A DNA stretch of 42,169 nucleotides from Candidatus Rokubacteria bacterium 13_1_40CM_69_27 (lineage in GTDB: Bacteria > Methylomirabilota > Methylomirabilia > Rokubacteriales > CSP1-6): NCBI GenBank assembly GCA_001917535.1, contig MNEF01000053.1, forward strand, positions 1 to 42,169, given 5' to 3'. The translations under genes were made by a program, and so were the position numbers. The notes beneath the pieces were generated by a model, which saw nothing but the letters and a program-made list of their open reading frames with translations, searched no databases and was not told the origin of the DNA. This document shows positions 22,649 to 31,664 of the stretch, piece by piece; position 1 is the stretch's first letter; each line of letters opens with the position of its first letter.

Positions 22649-22954
22649 TGCGAGCCGCAGGGCGTCGGCGGGCTGGGCCCCGCCCGCCCGAGGCGAGCCT
22701 ATGAATCAGGTCGTGCGAGCCGCAGGGCGTCGGCGGGCCGCTGGGCGAGCCGCAGGACGGCCAGGGGCTGGGGCCCCTGCGTCCGAGGCGAGCCTAGGTG
22801 AGGTCGGCGTGACGGGCCGGGGGTGGCGGGGCACTGCGAGACCCGTTCCCTCCGAGCGCAGTCGCCAAGCGGGTCGGCGGGAAATCGCGACGCTGCCTAC
22901 GCCGGCGACCTCGTGGTCGCAGCGGTGCCCCGCCATCCCCGGCACCGCACGCCG
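22648..22954 (+). repeat. Tandem copies of a GCGAGCCGCAG repeat between fabH and fabD
   Basis: About 300 bases without a supported gene. Two direct copies of a unit that starts GTGCGAGCCGCAGGGCGTCG (22648 and 22713) and ends CCGAGGCGAGCCTA (22688-22701 and 22783-22796); the second copy contains an extra GGGCGAGCCGCAG piece. A related inverted unit is at 26218-26258. Positions 22800-22954 show no clear feature. A promoter for fabD here is possible but none stands out. Confidence 0.75.
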
Positions 22955-23890
22955 ATGATCGCGTTTCTTTTCCCGGGCCAGGGCTCGCAGGCGGTGGGCA
23001 TGGGTAAGGCCTTCTACCACGCCTCCCCCGCCGCCAAGGCCATCTTCGAGGACGCCAACGACGCGCTGGGCTTCGACCTGGCCCGCCTGGCGTTCGAGGG
23101 GCCGGAGTCCGAGCTGGCGCTGACCGCGAACACCCAGCCCGCCGTCTTGACGGTGAGCGTGGCCGCGGCGGCCGTGGCCGCCGAGCGCGGGCTGTGCCCG
23201 CATCTGAGCGCCGGCCACAGCCTGGGCGAGTATTCGGCCCTGGTCGTGGCCGGCGCGCTCGCGTTCCGGGACGCCGTCAGGATCGTGCGCCGGCGCGGCG
23301 AGTTCATGCAGGAGGCGGTCCCCGTCGGGACCGGCGCGATGGCCGCGATCATGGGCCTCGAGCTTCCCGCGGTGGAGCGGCTCTGCGCCGCGGCTGCCCA
23401 GGGAGAGGTCGTGGAAGTGGCCAACGTGAACTCGCCGCTGCAGATCGTCATCGCCGGCCACCGCCCGGCGGTCGAGCGCGCGGTGGCGCTGGCGAGCGCG
23501 CGCGGCGGCCGGAAGAGCGTCATGCTGCCGGTGAGCGCGCCGTTCCATTGCGCCCTCATGGCGCCTGCCGCCGAGCGCCTGGCCCGGGAGCTGGATGGCG
23601 TCAGGATCGCCGACCCCACCATCCCGATCGCGCGCAACGTGGACGGCGGTCTGACGCGGGTGGCGGCCGAGGTGAAGCCGGCGCTGCTGAGGCAGGTGGC
23701 CAGCCCGGTGCGGTGGACCGACTGCGTCCGCCGCCTGGCCGACGAGGGCGCGATGACGTTTGTGGAAGTCGGTCCGGGGCGCGTCCTGACCGGGCTGCTC
23801 AAGCGGATCCTCGACGGAGTCAAGGGGATGGCCGTGGAGACGTCCGCGGACCTCGACAAGGCCCTGGCCGGCGCCGGGGAGCGGGGATGA
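22955..23890 (+). CDS. fabD: Malonyl-CoA:ACP transacylase
   Basis: 311 aa. Transfers malonyl groups to ACP. It begins MIAFLFPGQGSQAVGMG, the typical N-terminus with the oxyanion Gln, and has the nucleophile motif GHSLGEYSAL (Ser about 92) and the catalytic His in SAPFHCALM. I took ATG 22955; an upstream in-frame start at 22823 lies in repeat-like DNA and would add an atypical leader. The stop overlaps fabG (ATGA). Confidence 0.97.
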   Translation: MIAFLFPGQGSQAVGMGKAFYHASPAAKAIFEDANDALGFDLARLAFEGPESELALTANTQPAVLTVSVAAAAVAAERGLCPHLSAGHSLGEYSALVVAGALAFRDAVRIVRRRGEFMQEAVPVGTGAMAAIMGLELPAVERLCAAAAQGEVVEVANVNSPLQIVIAGHRPAVERAVALASARGGRKSVMLPVSAPFHCALMAPAAERLARELDGVRIADPTIPIARNVDGGLTRVAAEVKPALLRQVASPVRWTDCVRRLADEGAMTFVEVGPGRVLTGLLKRILDGVKGMAVETSADLDKALAGAGERG

Positions 23891-24636
23891 GCGATACGCC
23901 GCTCGCCGGTCGGGTGGCCATCGTCACCGGCGGCAGCCGCGGCATCGGCGCCGCCATCGCCGCGTTGCTGGCGCAGGACGGAGCCGCCGTGGTAATCTCG
24001 GGACGCGACGCAGATCGCCTGGAGCGCGCCGTCAAGGACCTGGAGGCCGGCGGAGCCACGGCGCTCGGCGTCGTCGCCGACGCGGCGAGCCGCGAGGACG
24101 CGGACCGGCTGGTCGAGACGGCGAAGCAGCGATTCGGCCGCATCGACGTGCTCGTCAACAACGCCGGCATGACGCGCGATGGTCTCCTGGTCCGCATGAA
24201 GGACGAGGACTGGGACCTCGTCATGGAAGTCAACCTCCGCGGCGCGTTTCTGATGACGCGCGCAGCGTCCAAGATCATGGTGAGGCAAAAGAACGGGCGC
24301 GTCATCAACATCGCCTCGACCGCCGGGGCCATGGGCAACGCGGGACAGGCAAACTATTCGGCGGCCAAGGCGGGGCTCATCGGCTTCACCAAGGCCACCG
24401 CTCGGGAACTGGCGCACTGGTCCATTCTCGTCAACGCGGTGGCGCCGGGCCTGATCGAGACCAACATGAGCGCTGCGATGCCCGAGGCCGCGCGCCAGGA
24501 GCTGCTGAACCGGGTGCCGCTCGGGCGCATCGGCACCCCGCGCGAGGTGGCAGAGGTGGTACGGTTCCTGGCTGGCGACGGGGCCACCTACATCACGGGT
24601 CAGGTCTTCCACGTCAACGGCGGTCTCTACATCTAG
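23887..24636 (+). CDS. fabG: 3-oxoacyl-ACP reductase
   Basis: 249 aa SDR enzyme carrying out the first reduction in each elongation cycle with NADPH. Motifs: TGGSRGIG (residues 15-22), NNAG, catalytic Ser in NIASTAG, YSAAKAG with Tyr and Lys, and the C-terminal ITGQVFHVNGGLYI typical of FabG. Coupled to fabD and 30 bases before acpP. Confidence 0.97.
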   Translation: MSDTPLAGRVAIVTGGSRGIGAAIAALLAQDGAAVVISGRDADRLERAVKDLEAGGATALGVVADAASREDADRLVETAKQRFGRIDVLVNNAGMTRDGLLVRMKDEDWDLVMEVNLRGAFLMTRAASKIMVRQKNGRVINIASTAGAMGNAGQANYSAAKAGLIGFTKATARELAHWSILVNAVAPGLIETNMSAAMPEAARQELLNRVPLGRIGTPREVAEVVRFLAGDGATYITGQVFHVNGGLYI

Positions 24637-24666
24637 TCGGGCATTCCTCCGGGGAGGAACGGATCG

Positions 24667-24903
24667 ATGGCGAAGTCAGTGGAAGATAAGGTGAAGGAAA
24701 TCATCGTCGAGCAGCTCGGGGTGGACGAGGACGACGTGACCCCGAACGCGCGGTTCATCGAGGACCTCGGCGCCGATTCGCTCGACACGGTCGAGCTGGT
24801 GATGGCGCTGGAAGAGCACTTCGACATCCAGATCCCCGACGAGGACGCCGAGAAGATCGCCACCGTCGGCGACGCCATCCAGTACATCAAGGACAACTCC
24901 TGA
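24667..24903 (+). CDS. acpP: Acyl carrier protein
   Basis: 78 aa acidic protein. The phosphopantetheine attachment Ser is in [12 protein letters not shown] (Ser38 or so). GGGGAGGAAC lies just upstream of ATG 24667. It carries the growing acyl chain between FabD, FabG, FabF and PlsX. The gene is two bases from the fabF start, so strongly coupled. Confidence 0.98.
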   Translation: MAKSVEDKVKEIIVEQLGVDEDDVTPNARFIEDLGADSLDTVELVMALEEHFDIQIPDEDAEKIATVGDAIQYIKDNS

Positions 24904-24905
24904 CG

Positions 24906-26174
24906 GTGGAGCCGCGACGCGTCGTCATCACCGGCCTCGGCGCGCTCACGCCCGTCGGCAACACGGCCGAGGAGTTCTGGACCGCCCTGACCCAGGGGCG
25001 CTCTGGAATCGGTCCCATTACCAGGTTCGACGCCGCCGAGAAGGACGCCAGCGGCGACTTCCGCTACCCCACGCGGATCGCCGGCGAGGTCAGGAATTTC
25101 GACGTGCTGCAGTACGTGGACAAGAAGGAAGCGCGCCGGCTGGATGACTACCTCAAATACGCGATCGCCGCGGCGGTCACCGGGGTCGAGGATTCCGGGC
25201 TCGACGTGGGCAAGGTCGATGGCGACCGGTTCGGCGTCCTGATCGGCTCGGGCATCGGAGGCATCGGCACCCTGCTGGAGGGTGAGCGCACGCGCCTGGA
25301 GAAGGGGCCGGAGCGGGTGTCCCCGTTCGTCATCCCGATGCTCATCATCAACATGGCGTCGGGGCTCGTCTCGATGCGCTTCGGGGCCAAGGGGCCCAAC
25401 TCGTCGGTGGTGACGGCCTGCGCGACGGGCAACCACTGCATCGGCGACGCGTTCAAGATCATCCAGCGTGGCGACGCCGACCTCATGATCGCGGGCGGCG
25501 CCGAGGCGATCATCGTGCCGCTGACCATCGCGGGGTTCTGCGCGATGAAGGCGATGTCCACGCACAACGACGTGCCGGAGAAGGCCTCGCGCCCGTTCGA
25601 CGCCGAGCGCGACGGCTTCGTGCCCAGCGAGGGGGCCGGCATCGTCGTGCTGGAGTCGCTCGAGCACGCGCGGCGGCGTGACGCCCGGATCTACGCGGAG
25701 ATCGTCGGGTATGGCATGACCTCCGACGCCCACCACATGACGGCGCCCGACCCCGAGGGCGATGGCGCCACCCGGGCCATGGCGGCGGCCCTGCGGGACG
25801 GCGGCCTCGACCCGGCGGCGGTCGGCTACATCAACGCCCACGGGACCTCGACGCCGTACAACGACAAGTTCGAGACCCTGGCCATCAAGCGCGTCTTCGG
25901 CGACCACGTGCGGCGGCTGGCCGTGTCGTCGACGAAGTCGATGACGGGGCACCTGCTGGGGGCGGCAGGCGGCGTGGAGGCCATCGCCACGGCGCTGGCC
26001 CTCTACCACGGCCTGCTGCCGCCGACGATCAACTACGAGACGCCCGACCCGGAGTGCGACCTCGACTACGTGCCCAACCAGGCCCGCAAGCAGGACGTCG
26101 AGGTGGCGCTGAGCAACGCCTTCGGCTTCGGCGGGACCAACGCCACGCTGGCCTTCCGCAAGTACCGCGCGTAG
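24906..26174 (+). CDS. fabF: 3-oxoacyl-ACP synthase II
   Basis: 422 aa from GTG 24906. Condensing enzyme that elongates acyl-ACP. The catalytic Cys is in [15 protein letters not shown] and the two His residues are in [11 protein letters not shown] and [12 protein letters not shown]; the glycine-rich GFGGTN end is complete. GTG is the only start consistent with the two-base gap after acpP. Residues 40-60 carry a slightly extended loop, common in the family. Confidence 0.97.
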   Translation: MEPRRVVITGLGALTPVGNTAEEFWTALTQGRSGIGPITRFDAAEKDASGDFRYPTRIAGEVRNFDVLQYVDKKEARRLDDYLKYAIAAAVTGVEDSGLDVGKVDGDRFGVLIGSGIGGIGTLLEGERTRLEKGPERVSPFVIPMLIINMASGLVSMRFGAKGPNSSVVTACATGNHCIGDAFKIIQRGDADLMIAGGAEAIIVPLTIAGFCAMKAMSTHNDVPEKASRPFDAERDGFVPSEGAGIVVLESLEHARRRDARIYAEIVGYGMTSDAHHMTAPDPEGDGATRAMAAALRDGGLDPAAVGYINAHGTSTPYNDKFETLAIKRVFGDHVRRLAVSSTKSMTGHLLGAAGGVEAIATALALYHGLLPPTINYETPDPECDLDYVPNQARKQDVEVALSNAFGFGGTNATLAFRKYRA

Positions 26175-26217
26175 CGCCGGGCCGACTGGCATCGCCATAC
26201 GTCGTTCTCGGATTCAC

Positions 26218-26258
26218 TCAGGCTCGCCTCGGGCGCCGAGCGCGCTGCGGCTTCGCAC
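26218..26258 (-). repeat. GCGAGCCGCAG-type repeat, inverted copy
   Basis: In the 174-base gap between fabF and the RNase III-like gene. On the minus strand it reads GTGCGAAGCCGCAGCGCGCT and ends GGCGAGCCTGA, matching the ends of the tandem units at 22648-22796. The rest of the gap shows GC-rich inverted repeats but no gene. Confidence 0.6.
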
Positions 26259-26348
26259 GTCCACGCTCGGGCCTCGCCTGGCTCGCCATTTGGCCCGGCA
26301 CCGGTCGCGGTTGGCGCGCGCCGGGCCGAACCGTTGAGCGCCTGAGGG

Positions 26349-26792
26349 GTGGACGCGGGTGACGTCGCCGGGCTCGAGCGACGGCTCGGCCACCACTTCC
26401 ACGATCCCGCCCTTCTCCAGCGCGCGCTGACCCACGCCTCCTTTGCCAACGAGCACCCGCCGGCCGCCCACCACGAGGCGCTGGCGCTGCTCGGCGATGC
26501 GGCCCTGGCGCTGATCGTGGCCGAGCACCTCCTGGCCGCGGATCCGGAGGCGCCGGTCGGCGTGCTGACGCCCCAGCGCGCGGCGCTGGTCTCCGGCGCC
26601 AACCTGGCCCGCTGGGCGGCGGACCTGGAGCTGGGGCCCCGGCTCAGGCTGGGGCGCGGCGAAGAGGCGACGGGCGGACGCGCGCGCGAGTCCATTCTGG
26701 CCACGACGCTGGAGGCGGTCCTTGGCGCCGTCTACCTCGACGGCGGCCTCGACGCCGCCCGCCGCATCGTGGCCCGTCTGGCCGTGTGGTAG
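26349..26792 (+). CDS. Degenerate RNase III-fold protein without dsRNA-binding domain
   Basis: 147 aa from GTG 26349, covering only the RNase III endonuclease fold. The helix order is clear: ERRLGHHFHDPALLQRALTH, EALALLGDAALALIVAEHL, ESILATTLEAVLGAVYLDGG. Compared with the usual NERLEFLGD motif it reads HEALALLGD, so the second Glu is Ala46; the later catalytic Asp is Thr119. Asp50 and Glu122 remain. It has no double-stranded RNA-binding domain (normal RNase III is about 220-250 aa). It occupies the usual rnc position after fabF. Probably inactive as an RNase and perhaps a structural or RNA-binding protein. Confidence 0.82.
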   Translation: MDAGDVAGLERRLGHHFHDPALLQRALTHASFANEHPPAAHHEALALLGDAALALIVAEHLLAADPEAPVGVLTPQRAALVSGANLARWAADLELGPRLRLGRGEEATGGRARESILATTLEAVLGAVYLDGGLDAARRIVARLAVW

Positions 26793-26801
26793 GCTGACCT
26801 C

Positions 26802-27989
26802 ATGCGTTTCTGGCCGTCGCGGCGGCGGCCCGTGGCGGTGCCGCCCTCCTCCGAAGATCTGCTCATCACCGAGGATCTCCTGCGGCGCAGCGTCGAGAAC
26901 GTGCTGGCCGTGCGCGAGTGCCAGATCCACGGGGCCGTCATCGCCTACCGCGGCCAGCTCCGGCTGGCTCCCCCCCGCGCGCTCGAAGTACTTCAGGCGC
27001 GCTTCCGGCCCTTGGGTTTCACCCCGTTCCTCCGGGAGGACGGCCGAGGGGAGGTCGTGGTGCAGGCCGTGCCCCTGGCCGAGACGACGGAGCCGCAGCG
27101 CGTCGGCGTGAACGTGGTGCTCTTCGTGCTCACGTGCCTGTCGACCCTCGTCGCCGGCGCCGGCTACGCCGGATCACCCACCTTCGACGCGTTCCGTTCG
27201 TCGATCACCGGGACGCTGTTCGTCAGCGGCGTGCCCTTCGCGGCCACGCTGCTGGCGATCCTCGTGGTTCACGAGTTCGGCCACTACTTCACCGCGCGGC
27301 ACTACCGGGCCTCGGTCAGCCTCCCGTACTTCATCCCGGCGCCGCCGCCTTTTCCCTTCGGCACGCTGGGCGCGATCATCCGCATGCGGTCGCCGGCGCG
27401 GGATCGGAACGCTCTCTTCGACATCGCCGCCGCGGGGCCGTTGGCCGGCCTGCTGGTGGCGATTCCCGCCTTCGTGCTCGGTCTGCAGTGGTCGAACGTG
27501 GTTCCGGTCCCGGTCTTGACCCACGAGGCATTTGGTCAGTCGGGCCTGACGCAGCTGCTCGTATATCTCCGCTTCGGCAGCCTCCCGGAAGGGACGATGG
27601 TCTATACGCACCCGATGGCTGACGCGGCCTGGGTTGGCTTCTTCGTCACCGCCCTCAACCTCTTTCCCGTCGGCCAGCTCGACGGCGGACGCATCGCCTA
27701 CGCGCTGTTCGGCCGCTCTCACGCGCTCATCGGCAGGGTCACGCTCATCGGGACCGTGCTCCTCGGGCTGGCCGCGATGGCGGTGAACGTCCTGGTGTGG
27801 GGCGGGACCTTCGCCGCATCGCTGAACTGGTTCGTCTGGGCGGCGCTGGTGTTCTTTCTCGTCGGCGTCCATCACGGGCCTCCCGTCGACGAAGTCACCC
27901 CGCTGAGCGCGAATCGTCGCGTCGTCGGCGTCATCTGCCTGGTCCTGTTCGTCCTCCTCATCCCGCCGATTCCGATCCACGTGCGCTAG
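26802..27989 (+). CDS. M50-family (site-2-type) membrane metalloprotease
   Basis: 395 aa. A soluble N-terminal region (residues 1-95) precedes about seven helices. The zinc site HEFGH (about 158-162) and the second motif NLFPVGQLDGG (about 286-296) are both complete, as is the AAAGPLAGLL segment. Overall layout resembles the EGY-type/S2P-like proteases of bacteria and plastids, which cut substrates within the membrane. Substrate unknown; anti-sigma factors are typical targets, but this window gives no direct link. The gene starts 10 bases after the RNase III-like gene. Confidence 0.92.
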   Translation: MRFWPSRRRPVAVPPSSEDLLITEDLLRRSVENVLAVRECQIHGAVIAYRGQLRLAPPRALEVLQARFRPLGFTPFLREDGRGEVVVQAVPLAETTEPQRVGVNVVLFVLTCLSTLVAGAGYAGSPTFDAFRSSITGTLFVSGVPFAATLLAILVVHEFGHYFTARHYRASVSLPYFIPAPPPFPFGTLGAIIRMRSPARDRNALFDIAAAGPLAGLLVAIPAFVLGLQWSNVVPVPVLTHEAFGQSGLTQLLVYLRFGSLPEGTMVYTHPMADAAWVGFFVTALNLFPVGQLDGGRIAYALFGRSHALIGRVTLIGTVLLGLAAMAVNVLVWGGTFAASLNWFVWAALVFFLVGVHHGPPVDEVTPLSANRRVVGVICLVLFVLLIPPIPIHVR

Positions 27990-28011
27990 GAGCGCGTCAG
28001 AGCAAGCACTG

Positions 28012-28098
28012 TTCGAGCGCCGGCTTCGCCGGCGTAACTCCACTGGGGTGGTTCGGAGGGGGCCGCGAGGCCCCCTCTGACTATGGATCTCCGAGGGG
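28012..28098 (+). repeat. GCCGGC-hairpin repeat, copy D, between convergent genes
   Basis: Starts TTCGAGCGCCGGCTTCGCCG, then GGGGTGGTTCGGAGGGGGCC, GAGGCCCCCTC and CTATGGATCTCCGAGGGGG. It is the cleanest copy and matches 3971-4047 over its length in reverse. Lying between the ends of the M50 and MFS genes, its two hairpins could end transcription from both sides. Confidence 0.85.
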
Positions 28099-28125
28099 GT
28101 CGTAACGTCCGCCCCCGCCGATGAT

Positions 28126-29382
28126 TTAGGGGCTCACGGGTACGGGGGCCGCGGTGGGGCCGCCGGCCCTCACGCGCGACAGCAGGGCGAGCCCGACCAT
28201 GAAGAAGAGTCCCACGGCGACGATGGCGACGCGCTGGTTGCCGCCGAGCATCCACGACACCCCGCCAAAGACGAGCGGCCCCATGACTGCGCCCGTCTTG
28301 CCGACCAGCGAGTAGAAGCCGAAGAACTCGGCCTCCCGGCCCGCCGGGATGAGCGTGGCCATGAAGGTGCGGCTGGCCGCCTGGATGGCGCCGAGCCCGG
28401 TGCCGGCCAGCACGGCGACGATCCAGAACTCCCACTTGGCGGTCACGAAGTACGAGAGGGCCGTCACCGCCGTCCACTGCACGAGCGTCACGCGGACGAC
28501 GAAGCGCGGGCCCCGGGCGTCGGTGGGGCGCGCCCACAGCGCCGAGCCGATCAGCGCGGTGATCTGCACGGTCAGGAACAGGCCGATGATCTCGGTCGGC
28601 GAGAAGCCGAGCGTCTTGGAGGCGAAGACGGCGGCGAAGAGGATGACGGTGTTCACGCCGTCCTCGAACACGAGATAGGCGGTAAGGAACCGCCGCATCT
28701 GCGTGCGGTCGGGGTGGCGCAGGATCTCGCGCAGCGTGGTCAGCGTCTCGCCGAGGCCGCGGGCGACCGCCGTGCCGAGCGGCACCGCGTGACGGGTGTC
28801 GGCAGGTAGCGTGAGGAACGCGGGCAAGGAGCAGAGCGCGAACTGCGCGGCGGCCGCCAGGAAGGTCGCCCAGTACACCTGGGCGGCCACGAACGGATAG
28901 GCGAGGCCGAAGGCCACGATCGAGCCGGCGTAGCCGACCGCGAAGCCGGCCGCCGACACGCGCCCGATCTCGGCGGGTGCCGCGATCCGCGGCAGGTAGG
29001 AGTTGTAGTAGACGAACGCCGCCTCGAAGCAGACCAGGCCGATCACGGCGAGCAGGAAGCCGGGCACCACCATGCCCGGCTGCAGCGTCGCCAGCAGAGC
29101 GGTCGCGGTCACCGAGACCATCGTGAAGCCGACGAAGAACGGCTTGCGGACACCCGCGTGGTCGGCGATGCCGCCGAGCAGCGGCGAGGTGAGCGCGACG
29201 ATCACCATGGCGGTCGAGGCCACCAGCCCCCACCAGAAGTCGCCGCGCCCGTCGGCGTTCCCCACGATCACCTCGGCGTAGTAGACGGGGAAAATCGTGG
29301 CCTGGACGATGGCCGAGAAGGCGGAGTTGGCGAAGTCGTAGAGCGTCCACGCCACGATCGTGCGACGCGACGCGCCCGGCAC
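28126..29382 (-). CDS. UMF1/Atg22-type major facilitator transporter
   Basis: 418 aa with 12 hydrophobic helices. The opening AWTLYDFANSAFSAIVQATI is characteristic of the UMF1 (Atg22-like) MFS family, and GGIADHAGVRKPFF is the loop 2-3 motif. Substrate unknown; relatives are proposed amino-acid or small metabolite exporters. GTG 29382 was chosen because the open frame to 29535 overlaps the divergent glutamine synthetase-like gene. Only 46 bases separate the two starts. Confidence 0.87.
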   Translation of the reverse strand: MPGASRRTIVAWTLYDFANSAFSAIVQATIFPVYYAEVIVGNADGRGDFWWGLVASTAMVIVALTSPLLGGIADHAGVRKPFFVGFTMVSVTATALLATLQPGMVVPGFLLAVIGLVCFEAAFVYYNSYLPRIAAPAEIGRVSAAGFAVGYAGSIVAFGLAYPFVAAQVYWATFLAAAAQFALCSLPAFLTLPADTRHAVPLGTAVARGLGETLTTLREILRHPDRTQMRRFLTAYLVFEDGVNTVILFAAVFASKTLGFSPTEIIGLFLTVQITALIGSALWARPTDARGPRFVVRVTLVQWTAVTALSYFVTAKWEFWIVAVLAGTGLGAIQAASRTFMATLIPAGREAEFFGFYSLVGKTGAVMGPLVFGGVSWMLGGNQRVAIVAVGLFFMVGLALLSRVRAGGPTAAPVPVSP

Positions 29383-29391
29383 GGCCCGAGG

Positions 29392-29421
29392 ATGACACAG
29401 GCCGTGGGGATGCGCTAGTAT
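29392..29421 (+). promoter_or_regulatory. Promoter of the GS-like operon, suggesting a leaderless mRNA
   Basis: ATGACA (29392-29397), 18 bases, TAGTAT (29416-29421). Only seven bases separate the -10 from ATG 29429, so transcription would start at or next to the start codon. No ribosome-binding site is seen. Confidence 0.5.
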
Positions 29422-29428
29422 CCGCGTC

Positions 29429-30808
29429 ATGCTGGGCCGGCTGGATCTCACGAGCCTCGAGCAGCTCATTCGCCAGGGCGAGATCGACACGGTCCTCACC
29501 GTCTTCCCCGACACGTTCGGCCGGCTCCTGGGCAAGCGCGTCGTCGGGCGTCACTTCCTCGAGCGCGTCGTGGCCGAGGGCCTGCACGCCTGCATCTACC
29601 TCTTCACCGTCGACATGGAGATGGAGCCGCTGCCGGGCTTCAAGCTCACGTCGTGGGAGCGCGGCTACGGCGACATGAAGATGGTGCCCGATCTCCCCAC
29701 GCTCCGCCTCATCCCGTGGCTGCCCAAGACGGCGCTGGTCTTCTGCGACGTCCTCAGCGAGGACGGGGAGCCGATCGAAGAAGCGCCGCGCTCCCTCCTC
29801 AAGCGCCAGGTGGCGCGGGCAGCGGCGCTCGGGTACGTGGTCAAGACCGCCGCCGAGCTGGAGCTGTACTGCTTCAAGGAGTCGTTCGAGGAGGCACGGG
29901 CCAAGCGTTACCAGAACCTCACGCCGGTGGCCGCCTACCTCGAGGACTATCACGTGTTGCAGACGACGAAGGAGGAGCCGCTGATCCGCGCCATCCGCAA
30001 CGGGATGGAAGGGGCGGACGTTCCGGTGGAGACCTCGAAGGGCGAATGGGGCCGGGGCCAGGAGGAGATCAACCTCGCCTACGCCGAGGCGCTGGAGATG
30101 GCCGACCGCACGGCTCTCTACAAGCACGGCGCCAAGGAGATCGCCCACCTGCAGGGCTGTGCGGTGACGTTCATGGCCAAGTACGACATGGGAGCAGCGG
30201 GCTCCTCGTTCCACCTGCACTCGTCGCTCTGGGATCGCACCGGCGGCAAGCCGCTCTTCGCTCCCGCCCCCAAGGCCCAGGGGACGCCGGCTGTCATCGC
30301 TCCGCTCTTCGGCCAGTGGCTGGCCGGGCAGATGGCGGCGGCCCGCGAGTTCGCCTACTTCTATGCGCCCACGGTGAACTCCTACAAGCGCTACCAGGCG
30401 GGCTCGTTCGCGCCGACGCGCATCGCCGCCGGCTGGGACAACCGCACCTGCGGCTTCCGGCTCTGCGGTGAGGGTGAGGCCTTTCGGGTGGAGAACCGCA
30501 TCCCCGGGGCCGACGCCAACCCCTATCTGGCGTTCGCGGCGACCATCGCCGCCGGGCTGCACGGCATCACCAGCAAGCTCAAGGCGCCCAAGCTCTACGA
30601 GGGCAACGCCTACCAGGACGCCACGCTGCCCCAGGTGCCGAAGACGCTCCGGGAGGCCATCGACGAGCTGGAGCGGTCCGAGGTGGTGCGCGCCGCCTTG
30701 GGCGAGCGCGTGGTCGAGCACTACCTGCACACGGCCCGGCTCGAGCAGCAGGCCTTCGACCAGGCGGTCACCGATTGGGAGCTCATCCGGAATTTCGAGA
30801 GGATCTGA
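29429..30808 (+). CDS. Glutamine synthetase-family ligase (GS-like, PuuA/GlnT type)
   Basis: 459 aa. Glutamine synthetase fold: N-terminal beta-grasp with VDMEMEPLPGFKL, catalytic metal residues in AELELYCF, and KYDMGAAGSSFHLHSS, with NRIPGADANPYLAFAATIAA near the C-terminus. It lacks the tight match expected for GlnA and is closer to the group of gamma-glutamyl-amine/polyamine ligases. As it leads an operon with an SDR oxidoreductase and an ABC importer, it may glutamylate an imported amine. Exact substrate unknown. Confidence 0.85.
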   Translation: MLGRLDLTSLEQLIRQGEIDTVLTVFPDTFGRLLGKRVVGRHFLERVVAEGLHACIYLFTVDMEMEPLPGFKLTSWERGYGDMKMVPDLPTLRLIPWLPKTALVFCDVLSEDGEPIEEAPRSLLKRQVARAAALGYVVKTAAELELYCFKESFEEARAKRYQNLTPVAAYLEDYHVLQTTKEEPLIRAIRNGMEGADVPVETSKGEWGRGQEEINLAYAEALEMADRTALYKHGAKEIAHLQGCAVTFMAKYDMGAAGSSFHLHSSLWDRTGGKPLFAPAPKAQGTPAVIAPLFGQWLAGQMAAAREFAYFYAPTVNSYKRYQAGSFAPTRIAAGWDNRTCGFRLCGEGEAFRVENRIPGADANPYLAFAATIAAGLHGITSKLKAPKLYEGNAYQDATLPQVPKTLREAIDELERSEVVRAALGERVVEHYLHTARLEQQAFDQAVTDWELIRNFERI

Positions 30809-30885
30809 ATGCGAGGGATCGGTGTGCCACGGGTCTCCGAGGGGCACGCCGACCCCTCGCCCGGAGCGGCATCCGGACTGAGCTC

Positions 30886-31647
30886 ATGAATCGGCTGAAG
30901 GACAAGGTGGTGTTCATCACCGGCGGCGGCATGGGCATCGGCCGCGCGGCAGCGGTGCTCTTCGCGTCGGAGGGCGCGCGCATCGTGGTGGCGGATCTCG
31001 ACGACAAGGCGGCCACGGAGACGGTCCGTCTGGTCGAGGTCGAGGGCGGCCAGGCGCTGGCGGTCACCGGCGACGTGGCGATCGAGGCCGACGTGCGTCG
31101 CATGATCGAGGAGAGCGCCCGCCGCTTCGAGGCGTTCCACGTCCTCTACCATTGCGCCGGCGTGCTCTGGAAAGACCGGGACCGCTCGGTGCTGGAGACG
31201 GACGAGCGCTGGTGGGACCGCGTCGTCGCCATCAACCTCAAATCGGCCTTCTGGGTGACGAAGTACGGGATTCCGCACCTGCGCCGCGTCGGTGGGGGCT
31301 CCGTCATCCTCATGGGCTCGGTCTCGGCGCTGGCCGGGTTCACGCGGGCCCAGGACGCCTACACGGCCGCCAAGGGCGGCCTCATCTCGCTGACGAAGTC
31401 GCTGGCCATCCAGTTCGCCAAGGACCGGATCCGCTGCAACATCATCCACCCGGGCATCGTGGACACCCCGCTGCAGGCCCCGTATCTCACCGCGGCGCTC
31501 CGCCAGGAGTTCGAGGCCGGCATCCCTCTGGGGCGCATCGCCGATCCCCGGGAGATCGCCGCCGTCGCCCTGTTCCTCGCCAGCGACGACTCGTCGTACA
31601 TGACCGGCGCCGAGCTGGTCGTCGACGGCGGCTTCACCGCCGGCTGA
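30886..31647 (+). CDS. Short-chain dehydrogenase/reductase
   Basis: 253 aa classical SDR. Cofactor motif TGGGMGIG (residues 13-20) followed by VVADLDD, whose Asp suggests NAD rather than NADP; CAGV in place of NNAG; catalytic Ser in LMGSVSA, Tyr and Lys in YTAAKGG; VDGGFTAG end. It follows the GS-like gene by 77 bases and precedes the ABC permease by 17. Substrate unknown; an alcohol linked to the imported compound is plausible. Confidence 0.9.
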   Translation: MNRLKDKVVFITGGGMGIGRAAAVLFASEGARIVVADLDDKAATETVRLVEVEGGQALAVTGDVAIEADVRRMIEESARRFEAFHVLYHCAGVLWKDRDRSVLETDERWWDRVVAINLKSAFWVTKYGIPHLRRVGGGSVILMGSVSALAGFTRAQDAYTAAKGGLISLTKSLAIQFAKDRIRCNIIHPGIVDTPLQAPYLTAALRQEFEAGIPLGRIADPREIAAVALFLASDDSSYMTGAELVVDGGFTAG

Positions 31648-31664
31648 CTGGGCGCCGCGGCACC

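Noticed and set aside
22701..22958. 85-aa open frame in the fabH-fabD gap
   Set aside because: It translates the tandem repeat (runs of Arg, Gly and Ala) and has no protein-like pattern.
29383..29535. Longer N-terminus for the MFS transporter
   Set aside because: It would overlap the start of the divergent GS-like gene, whose promoter occupies the same bases.
30809..30889. 26-aa ORF between the GS-like gene and the SDR, with an ATGA overlap to the SDR start
   Set aside because: No ribosome site, unlikely composition and no homologue known to me; could be a coupling leader but evidence is too thin.
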